DNA from: DASRDB01 sp035652815
GTDB lineage: Bacteria > Chloroflexota > Ktedonobacteria > Ktedonobacterales > Ktedonobacteraceae
DNA: 64,000 bases
Assembly (NCBI GenBank): GCA_035652815.1
Contig: DASRDB010000003.1
Coordinates: forward strand, 186,001 to 250,000
Reading direction: 5' to 3'
The notes below the pieces were generated by a model. The model did not search any database and was not told the DNA's origin. It saw only the letters and a list, made by a program, of their open reading frames with translations. This document shows, in pieces, positions 34,822-44,120 of this stretch (positions are counted from its first letter, which is position 1; each line of letters opens with the position of its first letter). Made by a program: the position numbers and the translations under genes.

Positions 34822-37800
34822 TCAAGAGCAGGCATCGAGGACGCGCTGGCAGCGCTTCGCGAGGTCTACCAGTTCGTACTGGCTGACGGCCTGGAGAGCC
34901 TGGGTGGCCTCTTTACGGGCCTGTTCTTTCTGGTTTGAGAGGAGTGAGACTTCTGCGAGTGCAAGTAGACCCTTAGTGCGGGTTTCAACGTCCAGGCCTT
35001 CCAGGGCAAGAGCGCGGGTGAGGGAGGCGCTGGCTCTTTTGAGATGCGCGGAGTTGCCTGTTGATCGGGTGCAGGCGATATGGAGGCAGCCGAGGGCGAC
35101 CAGGGCGCGGCTGATGCAGGGTGGGTTGCGCATGGCGCGACCGATGGAGAGGGCGGTTTTCACACATCGGGCGGCCTCTTCGAGGTGGCCGTGTTCGAGC
35201 AGGAAGAGGGCAAGGTCGGCGTTCCAGAGGCTGAGATATTCGCGGTCGTTGATCTGTTCGGCGAGGAGCAGGCCGCGAGTGAAGAGGGAACGAGCCTCTT
35301 CCTGGTTCGCGGGATTGGATACGGCGTGAAGTTCACCGAGGTTGTGGTAGACCACGGAGAGCAGTGGTCTGTCACCGATACGCTCGGCGAGGTGTAAAGA
35401 GCGCTGTAAGAATGCCAGGGCAAGACCGTATTCGGCCTTCTTGAGATGCATGTAGCCGATATTGCAGCAGACGTGCGCGATCTCGCGCAGCCGATCAAAG
35501 CGCTCGTAGATGTCAAGCGCCTGTTTCATGTGATTCAGGGCGACGGAGGGCCTGCCAAGTGCGTTGGCGATGGCTCCCATCATAGCATGTGTCCGACCGA
35601 GATCAACCGGGTCGCCAAGCAAGGTGCTTCTAATGCGCGTGAGAGAAGCGGATTCTGCAACCGGCTGCGATTGTGCCGTATTGAAAAGGGTCAAGGCTTC
35701 GCTGGCGAGACGGTACGCCTCTTCGTATTGGCCCTCCTGCCAGCGCAGGCTGCTTTGTTGAAAGCGGAGCCGGGCGCGGGCGGGGCCTGTAGTGATACCG
35801 GCCTGCTCTAAGACCTGCTCGCCATGTTTACAGCAGTGCCAGGCACGTTCTTTATCTCCGGTGAAGCGCCACGTCCAGCCGATCTCACTCCAGAGCAGGG
35901 CCTGAATTTGCGCTTCCTGCTCTTTGTCGCTTGTGACTGCATCCCAGGGGCCGCGCACATGAAGGACACGCTCGAAAAGCTGGCGGGCTTCTTTAAAGTT
36001 GCCCTGTATGCGGAGGCATTCTGCGAGTCGCTCGAGGAGGAAAGCCAGACGCAGGCGTTCGTCAAGCGGAAGAGATGCCTGTGAAGATGCAGGATGGGCG
36101 GCCTCGAAGTATTGCACAGCAAGGCGGTACTGACGTTCTGCTTCAGGATAGGCGGAGAGCGCGTAGGCATGATTGGCAGCGAGTTCGGCATAGCGGGCAA
36201 TCAGAGGAGCCTCAGCGCCACCCTGAATAAAGTGTTCGGTAATGGCTGCCGCCTGCTCGCCTTCTCGCGAGGCAAAGACCTTTTGCAGCGATTCGGCGGC
36301 GCGGCGATGCAGGCGGGCGCGGCGCGTTCCCGAGAGGCTGTTATAGAGATGGCTGGCGAGCAGGGGATGCCAGAAGCGATAGACGATGCGCGAGCCACTG
36401 CCCTCTTCAGTCAGCAGGCCAGAGTTCAAAGCCTCTTCCAGCAGGTCAAAAAGTGTATCTTCATCGATGGCTGAGCCGTTCGACTCCATAGCGGAGATCA
36501 GGGGGAAGCTGAACGAGCCTCCCAGCACAGCAGCCCTCTCTAGCAAGTGGCGACAGGATTGGCTCAGACGGTTCAGACGTTGATCGAGGGCAGCGGTGAC
36601 AGATTTTGGCAGCATTTGAGAGGATGTCGCGTTCGTTGCCTGAGCTGCAACAGCTCCTGCATGTATGGAGTAGGCCAGTTCCTCGGCAAAGAATGGGTTG
36701 CCTGCGGCCTGGGATTGCACGTGGCGCACCTTTTCCGGCGGCAGGTAGCTCACCAGATCGGCAATTTGTGAGTCAGTGAGAGGCTGGACGCGCAGGTACT
36801 CGACGGCGTGTTCGCGCTGCATATGAGAGAGCAGGTTGTTTAAGACGGTATTGGCGGATAGCTCCGTTTCGCGGCTGGTGGCAAGCAAGACAATTGGATG
36901 ATCTGGCAGGCGGCGTGCAAGGTAGCCCAGCAGCTCGCTACTGCTGCCATCGGCCCACTGCACATCGTCCAGCACGATCAACAGAGGAGACCCGGCGCTA
37001 AGGGTTGCCAGAAGCTCATAAATGGCCTCGCGCAGGTAGACCTGCTCTTGCTCGGGCGAAAGTGGATTGTGGTTATAGGAGCTAAATTGGCCGGAGTTGT
37101 TTTCGCTCGGAAGCAGTTCCGCAAGTTCCGGCAACAGGACGTGCAAAGGTGTATAGATACGCGGCGGAAGCTGCTGGGCGGTAACACCACGTAACAATCC
37201 TTGTTCAAATAGCGAGCGCAGCGCCTCACTCCACAGGCGATAGGGTATGCCGCTCTCCTGAGCATAGGCATGACCCCAGACGACGCTCCAACCGCGACCG
37301 CGCGCCTCACGCGCCGTTTCTTCCGCGAGACGGGTCTTGCCAATACCCGATTCGCCGATCAATACCAGACATTGTGGCCTGGACAGTTCGAGGGTAGCGG
37401 GAACGTTTCTCTGGTTCTGCCCGCGTCTGCGGGTCGCCTCCTCTGTGACCAGCAGCAACTGGCGCAATTCTTCCAGTTCGCGGCTGCGGCCTACAAGGGG
37501 ACTTTGATTGATGCGACCGATCTGGATGTCTGATCCGATGTACGGGCGGGATGTTCCGCGTTCGGGGGTGGTGGACGCGATGAATTGCGTCCCTGCAGGC
37601 GTTTCATTGTCTGGCGTTGCGTTATTTGGGATAGTGCCCCTGTAGGGACGCGATGAAGCGCGTCCTGCCACATCAGATACGACAAAATCGGCATCTACAG
37701 GTTTTCCCTGTTGAATTGCCTCGTAAAGGGCCTGTAGCGAGGGCGAAGGCGAAGGCGATTTAGCGATAAAATTGCGATAGACACGCAGCGCCTCGACACG

Positions 37801-38163
37801 GCGTTTGTCCTGCACAAGGGCGATCATGAGGCGTTTGACGGTCTCTTCGTCGGTTGGGTTGGCCGCAAGCTGGCGGGTGAGGGTGTCGATAGTACCCTGG
37901 TTTCCGGGAGTGGACGCGATGAAGCGCGTCCCTACAGGCGTGGGATTGGCAGATGGTAGATCATTGTTTGTTTCAATTTGATCGGGCGTGACGCCGGGGG
38001 GAAGATTTCTGCCGATGTAGGTACGAATCGTGCGGCCCTCGCTGGTGACACGATAGGAATACCAATAGGGACCATGACCTACACCATCGCGACATTTACG
38101 ACAGCGCGGCTTACCACAAAAGTTGACCTGCTGGCGGTAGGTCAGCTTCTCGTCCATCTGCAT
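34822..38163 (-). CDS. DUF6788-AAA ATPase-TPR regulator (paralogue A, BTAD domain mostly lost)
   Basis: About 1113 residues. Residues 5-55 are a Cys-rich DUF6788-like domain (CGKPRCRKC...GHGPYWYSYR). Residues about 90-155 match only the last helices of a BTAD domain when compared with paralogue B. The AAA/STAND ATPase has P-loop IGESGIGKTRL (about 269-279) and Walker B LLIVLDDVQWADGSS. The C-terminal half is TPR repeats. There is no winged helix, so direct DNA binding is doubtful. Three REP palindromes are translated on both sides of the BTAD remnant. Start at ATG 38163. Confidence 0.8.
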   Translation of the reverse strand: MQMDEKLTYRQQVNFCGKPRCRKCRDGVGHGPYWYSYRVTSEGRTIRTYIGRNLPPGVTPDQIETNNDLPSANPTPVGTRFIASTPGNQGTIDTLTRQLAANPTDEETVKRLMIALVQDKRRVEALRVYRNFIAKSPSPSPSLQALYEAIQQGKPVDADFVVSDVAGRASSRPYRGTIPNNATPDNETPAGTQFIASTTPERGTSRPYIGSDIQIGRINQSPLVGRSRELEELRQLLLVTEEATRRRGQNQRNVPATLELSRPQCLVLIGESGIGKTRLAEETAREARGRGWSVVWGHAYAQESGIPYRLWSEALRSLFEQGLLRGVTAQQLPPRIYTPLHVLLPELAELLPSENNSGQFSSYNHNPLSPEQEQVYLREAIYELLATLSAGSPLLIVLDDVQWADGSSSELLGYLARRLPDHPIVLLATSRETELSANTVLNNLLSHMQREHAVEYLRVQPLTDSQIADLVSYLPPEKVRHVQSQAAGNPFFAEELAYSIHAGAVAAQATNATSSQMLPKSVTAALDQRLNRLSQSCRHLLERAAVLGGSFSFPLISAMESNGSAIDEDTLFDLLEEALNSGLLTEEGSGSRIVYRFWHPLLASHLYNSLSGTRRARLHRRAAESLQKVFASREGEQAAAITEHFIQGGAEAPLIARYAELAANHAYALSAYPEAERQYRLAVQYFEAAHPASSQASLPLDERLRLAFLLERLAECLRIQGNFKEARQLFERVLHVRGPWDAVTSDKEQEAQIQALLWSEIGWTWRFTGDKERAWHCCKHGEQVLEQAGITTGPARARLRFQQSSLRWQEGQYEEAYRLASEALTLFNTAQSQPVAESASLTRIRSTLLGDPVDLGRTHAMMGAIANALGRPSVALNHMKQALDIYERFDRLREIAHVCCNIGYMHLKKAEYGLALAFLQRSLHLAERIGDRPLLSVVYHNLGELHAVSNPANQEEARSLFTRGLLLAEQINDREYLSLWNADLALFLLEHGHLEEAARCVKTALSIGRAMRNPPCISRALVALGCLHIACTRSTGNSAHLKRASASLTRALALEGLDVETRTKGLLALAEVSLLSNQKEQARKEATQALQAVSQYELVDLAKRCQRVLDACS
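37573..37665. repeat. Two REP palindromes inside the paralogue A regulator, after the BTAD remnant
   Basis: Inverse copy 37573-37596 (foot changed to GCAG) and direct copy 37642-37665. They are translated as AGTQFIAS and GRASSRPYRG, in different frames of the element, so each insertion kept the host frame but not the element frame. Confidence 0.85.
37912..37935 (-). repeat. REP palindrome inside the paralogue A regulator, before the BTAD remnant
   Basis: GGACGCGATGAAGCGCGTCC then CTAC. Translated on the minus strand as PVGTRFIAST (residues about 76-85), exactly where the DUF6788 part ends and the BTAD remnant begins. Confidence 0.88.
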
Positions 38164-38331
38164 TGCTCTTTCTCTTAGCGTAGGTCTCTCCCATTGCATC
38201 CTACGAGGAGCATTTAGCGCCATGTGTGAGCGAGGAATTTTATCAATTGTAGTCATTATAACGCACCTGGTCAAATTTTTCATGTTTTTACTACAAAAGT
38301 TCCAGGAAGCCACCCATGACCTATGTTCCAG

Positions 38332-38402
38332 GAAGACACCCGCAAGGGGATGTCTCTACACGCTGATCTGGCTTGTAGAGACATCCCCTTGCGGGTGTCT
38401 TC
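38332..38402. repeat. Inverted pair of GTAG-footed REP-like palindromes (CCCTTGCGGG family)
   Basis: Inverse copy 38332-38359 (ends CTCTAC) and direct copy 38375-38402 (starts GTAGAGACATCC). Compared with the pair at 6320-6390, several stem bases differ on both sides of the stem, so the hairpin is kept by compensating changes (GACA/TGTC here, AGCC/GGCT there). Confidence 0.85.
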
Positions 38403-38625
38403 CTGCCAACCAGATAGAGATTGTGTTCATTGTGGTAGTCGTGTTCTCATTTTTTACAATGATGGACACAGGAGGGAAATCTGCATTGTGCCACTTGTGC
38501 CAGTTGTGCCAGGGTTTTTGCACTCTTGAACTGGCAGGAAGTTGAGGCAAGCTTCTTGCTCACTAGAAGCAAGCAAGCTCTATAATCAGTATACAGTCAA
38601 AAATGAGAAAAGGCAAGCTCGTGTT

Positions 38626-38658
38626 AAAGGCGTTCATCCCCGATGGGTGAACGCCTTT
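38626..38658. terminator. Hairpin with T-run
   Basis: AAAGGCGTTCA (38626-38636) pairs with TGAACGCCTTT (38648-38658); five T follow on the plus strand. No plus-strand gene precedes it, so it may instead serve the minus-strand small gene at 38923 less efficiently. Confidence 0.5.
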
Positions 38659-38922
38659 TTACACCTTTACGAGCTAATCATAGTGCGACATGGTAAACGG
38701 TCCTTTCACTTACGGTTAGCGCTACAAGGGTTCCTCAACGCGGGTCTGCTCATAGTTGTCTGTTGTTTGGCCTCCCAAAGCAGCGGACAGTCAAGCACCG
38801 GCGGGCCAGGCTCACGACGAGGGACGCACATCATCTCGTAGTGTTTAGAGTTTCCTTTCTAGTTCGTCCGTGGTTAACAGCGCCACGGGATAATAGAAAA
38901 GGAGACTTTGCATGAGCCTGCG

Positions 38923-39081
38923 TTAGGGATGACCGTAGGGAACAAAAGGAGTAACCGCGAACATATGAAGGATGCCAGGCAGAGCAGTGTGAATAACGAA
39001 TACGGCTGTAATCAGTAGAAATACAAGGATGATAGCTAGAACCATCAATTGTTTCTTCGATAACCCGGTAGCAGGACTCAT
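38923..39081 (-). CDS. Small single-pass membrane protein
   Basis: 52 residues from ATG 39081, with a good ribosome site AAGGAGC. One hydrophobic helix (LMVLAIILVFLLITAVFVIHTAL) lies after a short charged N-terminus (MSPATGLSKKQ), with a short tail rich in Pro and aromatic residues. No family recognised. The ribosome site and compact layout argue that it is real. Confidence 0.5.
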   Translation of the reverse strand: MSPATGLSKKQLMVLAIILVFLLITAVFVIHTALPGILHMFAVTPFVPYGHP

Positions 39082-39411
39082 GCAGGTTGCTCCTTTTTCG
39101 GAACTAGGGAAAGAAGCTTCCAACTTCATTTCCCTAAATGCTTAACTCTTGTGTAAAGTATGAAGCTTTTTGGAATAAAATGACGGGAATTTTTCTCTGT
39201 TCTAAGCGGCTTAAAACGCGAAAATATCTTAGAGCGAGTCATAAAAAAAGACAGACACCTTAGAAATTTTGGATGTCTGTAAAGTGAGGGTGTAATAGAT
39301 AGCATTTGAGAGCAGATAGAATGTTTTCTGCGTCTCCAGTCAGGAAAGGCGCAAGGCCTCCACTTACCCTAGCATCAGTTTCTTACCCTTATAGATGTAA
39401 AGTTTTTATCG
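39082..39411. other. Intergenic region with a terminator
   Basis: 330 AT-rich bases between the large regulator and the small membrane protein. The only clear feature is the terminator at 39240-39280. Confidence 0.5.
39240..39280 (-). terminator. Intrinsic terminator for the large regulator gene
   Basis: On the minus strand ACAGACATCC pairs with GGTGTCTGT (one mismatch) and is followed by seven T. It lies about 130 bases after the stop of the regulator at 39412. Confidence 0.75.
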
Positions 39412-42400
39412 TTAAGGACGGGAAATAGCTGCGTAGATGGAAAGGAGGTTATCCGTTTGTTGTAGGTCCAGGATGGCATTACATTCCTGGAATGTGCGGC
39501 GCGCTTCCTGCAAGTTCTTGATGCCTTGCTGGTAACCATTTACACCTCGACGAGAGTGCTTCAGTATGCTCTCTCCATAGCTGCGAAGGGTTCGCGCCCA
39601 TTCCAGGCGCATACCACAACTTTGGAGGGTCTCCAACGATTGCTCGAAATATGGAAATGCCTGATTATATTTACCCTGCTCCTCAAGGATACAACCCATC
39701 AGACGTTGAGCAAGGGCGAGCAACCAGATTTGTTCTAATTGACGAGCATCTTCCATAATTTGCCGCACCTGTTCTTCTGCCCGATCTAGCTCACCTGACA
39801 GGAAATGAACCTGAGCAAGAGAAAGTTGTCCTTCCGTTCTAGTTTCAGCTTCCAGTCCCTCAAGAGCTAAGGCTCGCTTTAATGCGCTTTGAGCCAGCCT
39901 GAGAAAATGTGACGAAGTCTTATAATTTCTGCGTTGTTTAGTAACTGCGTGATTATGATTTGCTTTTGCAAGAATGGCTTGAGAAATACGCATGTATCCT
40001 AGAGAAACAAGGGCAATACTAACTGAAGGGGTAAAATCAATAGCTCGGCCAATTTTTAGGGTCTGATAAATGGTTGATTTGGCCTGCTCAAACTTCCCCT
40101 GGTCTTGCATGACGTTAATTAAATAACCATTCCAAAGACTTACATATACAGGATCGTTTACCTGTTCAGCTAGCTTTAGCCCACGTTCATAGTATACTTC
40201 AGCTTGTGATAGCTCTCCTAGACGGGCCGAAATCACTCCCAGATTACCTAATGCAACACATACAATTGAAATCTCCCCTATACGCTCCGCTATGCTTAAA
40301 GAACGCCGCATGAAGGACTGTGCATGAATATAATCTGCCTTGCGCAAATATAAATCACCGATATTACAGCAGACCATAGCAATTTCACGTAAGCGGTCAT
40401 ATTGTTCAAAAATAGCTAGGGCTGCCTCTAGATGGCTCAGAGACTCTTTATTTTCACCAACAACTGACGCAATAGTACCCGCAAGCAGATGATTGCGCCC
40501 AAGATCAACTGGATCACCTTGAAGTGTACGGCGGATAGAAGTCAATCGAATAGCACTGATCTTACTACCGTCTTCACGTTGCAAAAAATTATTAAGAATG
40601 TCTAAGGCTTGGAGAGAATTTTGACGAGCGGATTCAAAATTTCCTTTCCTCCATAACACATAACCTTTTAACAAAAGAATACTAGACCAGACAGGGCTGA
40701 TGGCTATTTTAGCCTCATTAAGTACTTTTTCAGCATGTTCATAGCATTGCCAAGCCTTTTCAAAGTTCCCCGTATCAAACCATGTCTTTCCAACCTCAAC
40801 CCACAGAAGTGCATCTATCTGAGCCTCGTATTGAGGGTCGAGATTTGATTGGGCGAGATGGAGCGGTTTGCGCATTTGGAGGGCTTGCTCGAAGTAGGTG
40901 CGGGCTTCTTCGTATTTGCCCTGGACTCGGGTGCATTCGCCAAGTCTTTCCAACAAATTAGCGAGGTGCAGGCGCTCCTCGGTTGTGGCGTTGAGGGAGA
41001 GAGCGCCGAGGTGGTCGATGGCGAGGCGGTAGTGGCGGACGGCCTCGGGGTAGGCGGAGAGGGCGTAGGCGCGGTCTCCGGCGAGTTCGGCGTAATGGGC
41101 GATGCGTGGGGAGTCGGCTCCGCCTTTGGCGAGGTGGTAGACGATGACGGCGGCTCCCTCTTCCTCGCGACCTGCATAGGTTTGTTCGAGGACGTTGGCG
41201 GCGCGGCGGTGCAGGCTGGATCGGCGCACAGCGGAAAGGCCCTCGTAGAGATGGCTGACCAGCAAGGGATGCCAGAAGTGATAGGTGATGCGCGTGCCGC
41301 TGCCCTCTTCGGTGAGCATTCCGGCCTGCAAAGCTTCTTCTAACAGGTCGAGCATGGTGTCTTCGTCGAGGTTGCCACTGCTCTCCATCGAGCGCAGGGT
41401 CTGGAACTCGAAGGAGCCACCCAGGACGGCGGCGCGCACGAGCAGGCGCTGGCAGGCGGTGCTGATGCGGCCCAGGCGCAGATCGAGAACGGCGGCGATG
41501 GTATCGGGCAAGGGCAGAGAAGCCCCTGGTGTCCGTTGGGTCGGCGCAACGGGTTCGGAGACAAGGGATGATGCATCAACCTCGGCTGAGGACAGGCGGG
41601 TGTCGATGTCGCGGGCGAGTTCTTCGGCAAAGAACGGGTTTCCGGCGGCATGGGCCTGGATGTGACGCACAGCAGGCTCGGGCAGATAGGAGACAAGGGC
41701 GCGAATCTGCTCATCGGTAAGCGGCTGCACAGAGACGGTCTCGATGGCCTGCTCGCGGTGCAGGTCGTTCATCATCGAACGCAGGGGATGATTGGGCGCG
41801 AGTTCGATATCGCGGCAGGTACAGACAATCATGATGGGCGTGTTACGTAACTGACGCACAAGATAGGTAAGCATCTCGCAACTGCTGCTGTCGGCCCACT
41901 GCATATCGTCAAGCACGATCAGCAGAGGAGTGTTTTCGCTGATGGTGGCGAGCAGGGTGCGGGTCGCTTCCCACAGGCGTAGCTGCTCCTGGTCGGCAGG
42001 CGTGGGCGCGAGCGAGACGGACGCGGGTAGGAGATCTTCCAGTTCCGGCAGTAGATTGCGCAAAGGCTGGTAGATGAGCGGGCGGCGAGCGATTTCCTGG
42101 CGCTGCCAGAGGCCCTGGCTCATGGCTTTGCGCAGCGTCTCCGTCCACATACGATAGGGAATGCTCATCTCCTGGGCATAGGCGCGGGTCCAGGTGACGG
42201 TCCAGCCGCGCCGCCGGGCTTCGCGTCCCAACTCTTCGGCGAGACGAGTTTTGCCGATGCCAACGTCGCCCATCAACATTATGCATTGCGGGCGCTGTCG
42301 TGCTTCCGGTGAAAGTGGCGCGATTACTGAAGGTTTTTTCTGTCCGGCCAGCTTCAGGCGTTTGACCTGTTCGGTGGCATGAAGCAACTGCTGCAAGGTG

Positions 42401-43566
42401 GCAAGCTCTTTTTCGCGACCGACCAGGCGGCTCTGGTTGCTGCGGCCAATCTGCATGTATGAATGCGCTTCCGAATCGGCAGCTTTTTCCTGTGGGGCGC
42501 GTTGAGATGCGCTTTCTCCGGCCAGATTGGCGCGATTGGAGAGGACGGCAGACAGATTCTGCCCGCGCTGGGCGGCTTCGTAGAGCGCGCGCGTCTCAGG
42601 CAGGGGAGCCATCTTATATTCCTGCTTGAGGATGGTAGCGAAACGCTGGTAGATACGCAGGGCTTCGCCGCGACGACCCATCTGCGCTAGCAAGAGGATG
42701 AGGCGCTGCACTGCGGCCTCGTTGGTAGGGTCAATGGCAAGCAGGCGGTCAAGAATGTCGATGGCCTCTGGATAGGCTTCGCGAGCGATCCGCAGGTCGG
42801 CCAGTTCGAGCAGCAGGCCGATCCAACTGCGCTGCAAGGACTCGCGGCGGGTCTGTGCCCAGCTTACTTCCTGTTCATCAGGCAGGTAGTCGCCAGTGTA
42901 GAGCAGCATGGCCTCTTCGAGTAACTGCTCGGTTTTGCCGGGGTCGGTGCTGGCGCGGGCCAGTGAGAGCAGAGTTTCAAAGGCATCGGCATCGATCCAG
43001 AATTGGGACTGCTCGGCAAGCTGTAACGTCTGGTGTTCGGTGAGCAGTAAATCAGAGGTGGAAGGACGACTGCGCGAAGGCTCAAATAACTGGCGCAGGC
43101 TATGAACAGCCTTATCCAGGCGATGAGAGGCGGTTTCAAAATCAAGTTCTGGCCACAGCATCTCAATGGCCTGCTCGCGGCCAAGTTTGCGTCCGGGACT
43201 GCTGACAAGACAGGTCAACAGCCAGCGCACACGCTGATGTTGTAATGTGGCATCGGTGACGGTTTGCCAGCGCTGCCCATGACGACGCTCAAGCGAAAAC
43301 TGTCCGAGGACATAGAGGCGGACAAGCGCGTTCGCGGTCTCGGTAACGGTTTCTCTAGAGGTTTCACCGGTAACTACATTGCCAGCTTCTCCCGCCTGTA
43401 TAAGTTCAGGGGGCAAATCCTTGCCCACGTAAGTGCGAACGGTACGACCATTGACGGTCTTATAAGCATACCAGTAGGGGCCATGCCCAATACCCTCACG
43501 ACATCGACGACAGCGAGGCTTGCCACAATAGCTGACCTGCTGGTGGTAGGTGATCTTGCCTTCCAT
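39412..43566 (-). CDS. SARP/BTAD-type AAA-TPR transcriptional regulator (paralogue B)
   Basis: 1384 residues. In order: DUF6788-like Cys-rich domain (about 5-55, CGKPRCRRC...GHGPYWYAYK), winged-helix DNA-binding domain (about 82-175, RLYVLGQFSLERR...), BTAD (about 185-335), AAA/STAND ATPase (P-loop GDVGIGKTRL at 433-442; Walker B LLIVLDDMQWADSSS), and TPR repeats to the end. Such proteins are large activators that use ATP as a switch. The DNA for about residues 904-1384 (39412-40855) is clearly more AT-rich than the rest, suggesting a recombined C-terminus. No REP copies lie within it. Confidence 0.85.
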   Translation of the reverse strand: MEGKITYHQQVSYCGKPRCRRCREGIGHGPYWYAYKTVNGRTVRTYVGKDLPPELIQAGEAGNVVTGETSRETVTETANALVRLYVLGQFSLERRHGQRWQTVTDATLQHQRVRWLLTCLVSSPGRKLGREQAIEMLWPELDFETASHRLDKAVHSLRQLFEPSRSRPSTSDLLLTEHQTLQLAEQSQFWIDADAFETLLSLARASTDPGKTEQLLEEAMLLYTGDYLPDEQEVSWAQTRRESLQRSWIGLLLELADLRIAREAYPEAIDILDRLLAIDPTNEAAVQRLILLLAQMGRRGEALRIYQRFATILKQEYKMAPLPETRALYEAAQRGQNLSAVLSNRANLAGESASQRAPQEKAADSEAHSYMQIGRSNQSRLVGREKELATLQQLLHATEQVKRLKLAGQKKPSVIAPLSPEARQRPQCIMLMGDVGIGKTRLAEELGREARRRGWTVTWTRAYAQEMSIPYRMWTETLRKAMSQGLWQRQEIARRPLIYQPLRNLLPELEDLLPASVSLAPTPADQEQLRLWEATRTLLATISENTPLLIVLDDMQWADSSSCEMLTYLVRQLRNTPIMIVCTCRDIELAPNHPLRSMMNDLHREQAIETVSVQPLTDEQIRALVSYLPEPAVRHIQAHAAGNPFFAEELARDIDTRLSSAEVDASSLVSEPVAPTQRTPGASLPLPDTIAAVLDLRLGRISTACQRLLVRAAVLGGSFEFQTLRSMESSGNLDEDTMLDLLEEALQAGMLTEEGSGTRITYHFWHPLLVSHLYEGLSAVRRSSLHRRAANVLEQTYAGREEEGAAVIVYHLAKGGADSPRIAHYAELAGDRAYALSAYPEAVRHYRLAIDHLGALSLNATTEERLHLANLLERLGECTRVQGKYEEARTYFEQALQMRKPLHLAQSNLDPQYEAQIDALLWVEVGKTWFDTGNFEKAWQCYEHAEKVLNEAKIAISPVWSSILLLKGYVLWRKGNFESARQNSLQALDILNNFLQREDGSKISAIRLTSIRRTLQGDPVDLGRNHLLAGTIASVVGENKESLSHLEAALAIFEQYDRLREIAMVCCNIGDLYLRKADYIHAQSFMRRSLSIAERIGEISIVCVALGNLGVISARLGELSQAEVYYERGLKLAEQVNDPVYVSLWNGYLINVMQDQGKFEQAKSTIYQTLKIGRAIDFTPSVSIALVSLGYMRISQAILAKANHNHAVTKQRRNYKTSSHFLRLAQSALKRALALEGLEAETRTEGQLSLAQVHFLSGELDRAEEQVRQIMEDARQLEQIWLLALAQRLMGCILEEQGKYNQAFPYFEQSLETLQSCGMRLEWARTLRSYGESILKHSRRGVNGYQQGIKNLQEARRTFQECNAILDLQQTDNLLSIYAAISRP

Positions 43567-44120
43567 CTCGGCTACTGTCTCCTGTGTATATCGCCTGCGA
43601 GCATCTGCTGGGAGGGCATTTGCATTGACGAAACCCGAGCTAGCATACAGTTCAGAGACCGATACATTATATCAGATGAGTTGAATAGAATCAAAAAAGG
43701 ACAAACGAGTACCTGGCGAACAGGACTATATGGCGACCACATGAACGTTCAAAAAATATGTTCTGTAGGGACGTGATGATGAACTTCCACAATCAAGACC
43801 GATAATCCCACCATGTCATCCTTCGCTGCGCTCAGGATCTCCGGCCTTGACACACGCATCGTCTGGGAACGCAGATCCTTCGCTGCGCTCAGGATGACAT
43901 GCTTGCATATCTCCTCTTTAATTCATCAAAATTCATCATCAGGTCCCTACATTTAGGATATGGAATCGGAGACACCCCGAACCCCGAAAAGAAATATGGC
44001 GCAATGCGCCTATTGGAAATGAACGAGGTGGGGAGAAGGATTCGTGCATCTTTTTGCAATTCTCTGGCTCTGCATGCTATGCTACAAACATTATCCAGGC
44101 AGAAAGGGTTCACATATCGC
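43567..44120. other. Divergent region with nested repeats upstream of TetR
   Basis: 554 bases. Two decayed REP arms (43765-43788, and an inverse one ending CCCTAC at 43950) enclose two direct copies of TCCTTCGCTGCGCTCAGGA (near 43820 and 43881), themselves framed by TGTCAT / ATGACA. No gene called; the longer open frame into TetR lacks a ribosome site. Confidence 0.55.
43765..43950. repeat. Composite repeat: decayed REP pair enclosing an 'AGCGCAGCGAAGGA' palindrome
   Basis: Outer arms: GTAGGGACGTGATGATGAAC (43765 on) and, on the other strand, GTAGGGACCTGATGATGAAT (from 43950). Inner: two copies of CCTTCGCTGCGCTCAGGAT with inverted GTCAT/ATGAC ends. One repeat family appears to have inserted inside another. 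Confidence 0.6.

Larger units (their letters stand above)
38164..38922. other. Long gene-free stretch with repeats
   Basis: 759 bases between the paralogue A start and a small membrane protein gene. It contains a REP-like inverted pair (38332-38402), a partial extra arm (CCAGGAAGCCACCC near 38302), a hairpin at 38626-38658 and short open frames without ribosome sites. No gene called. Confidence 0.55.
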
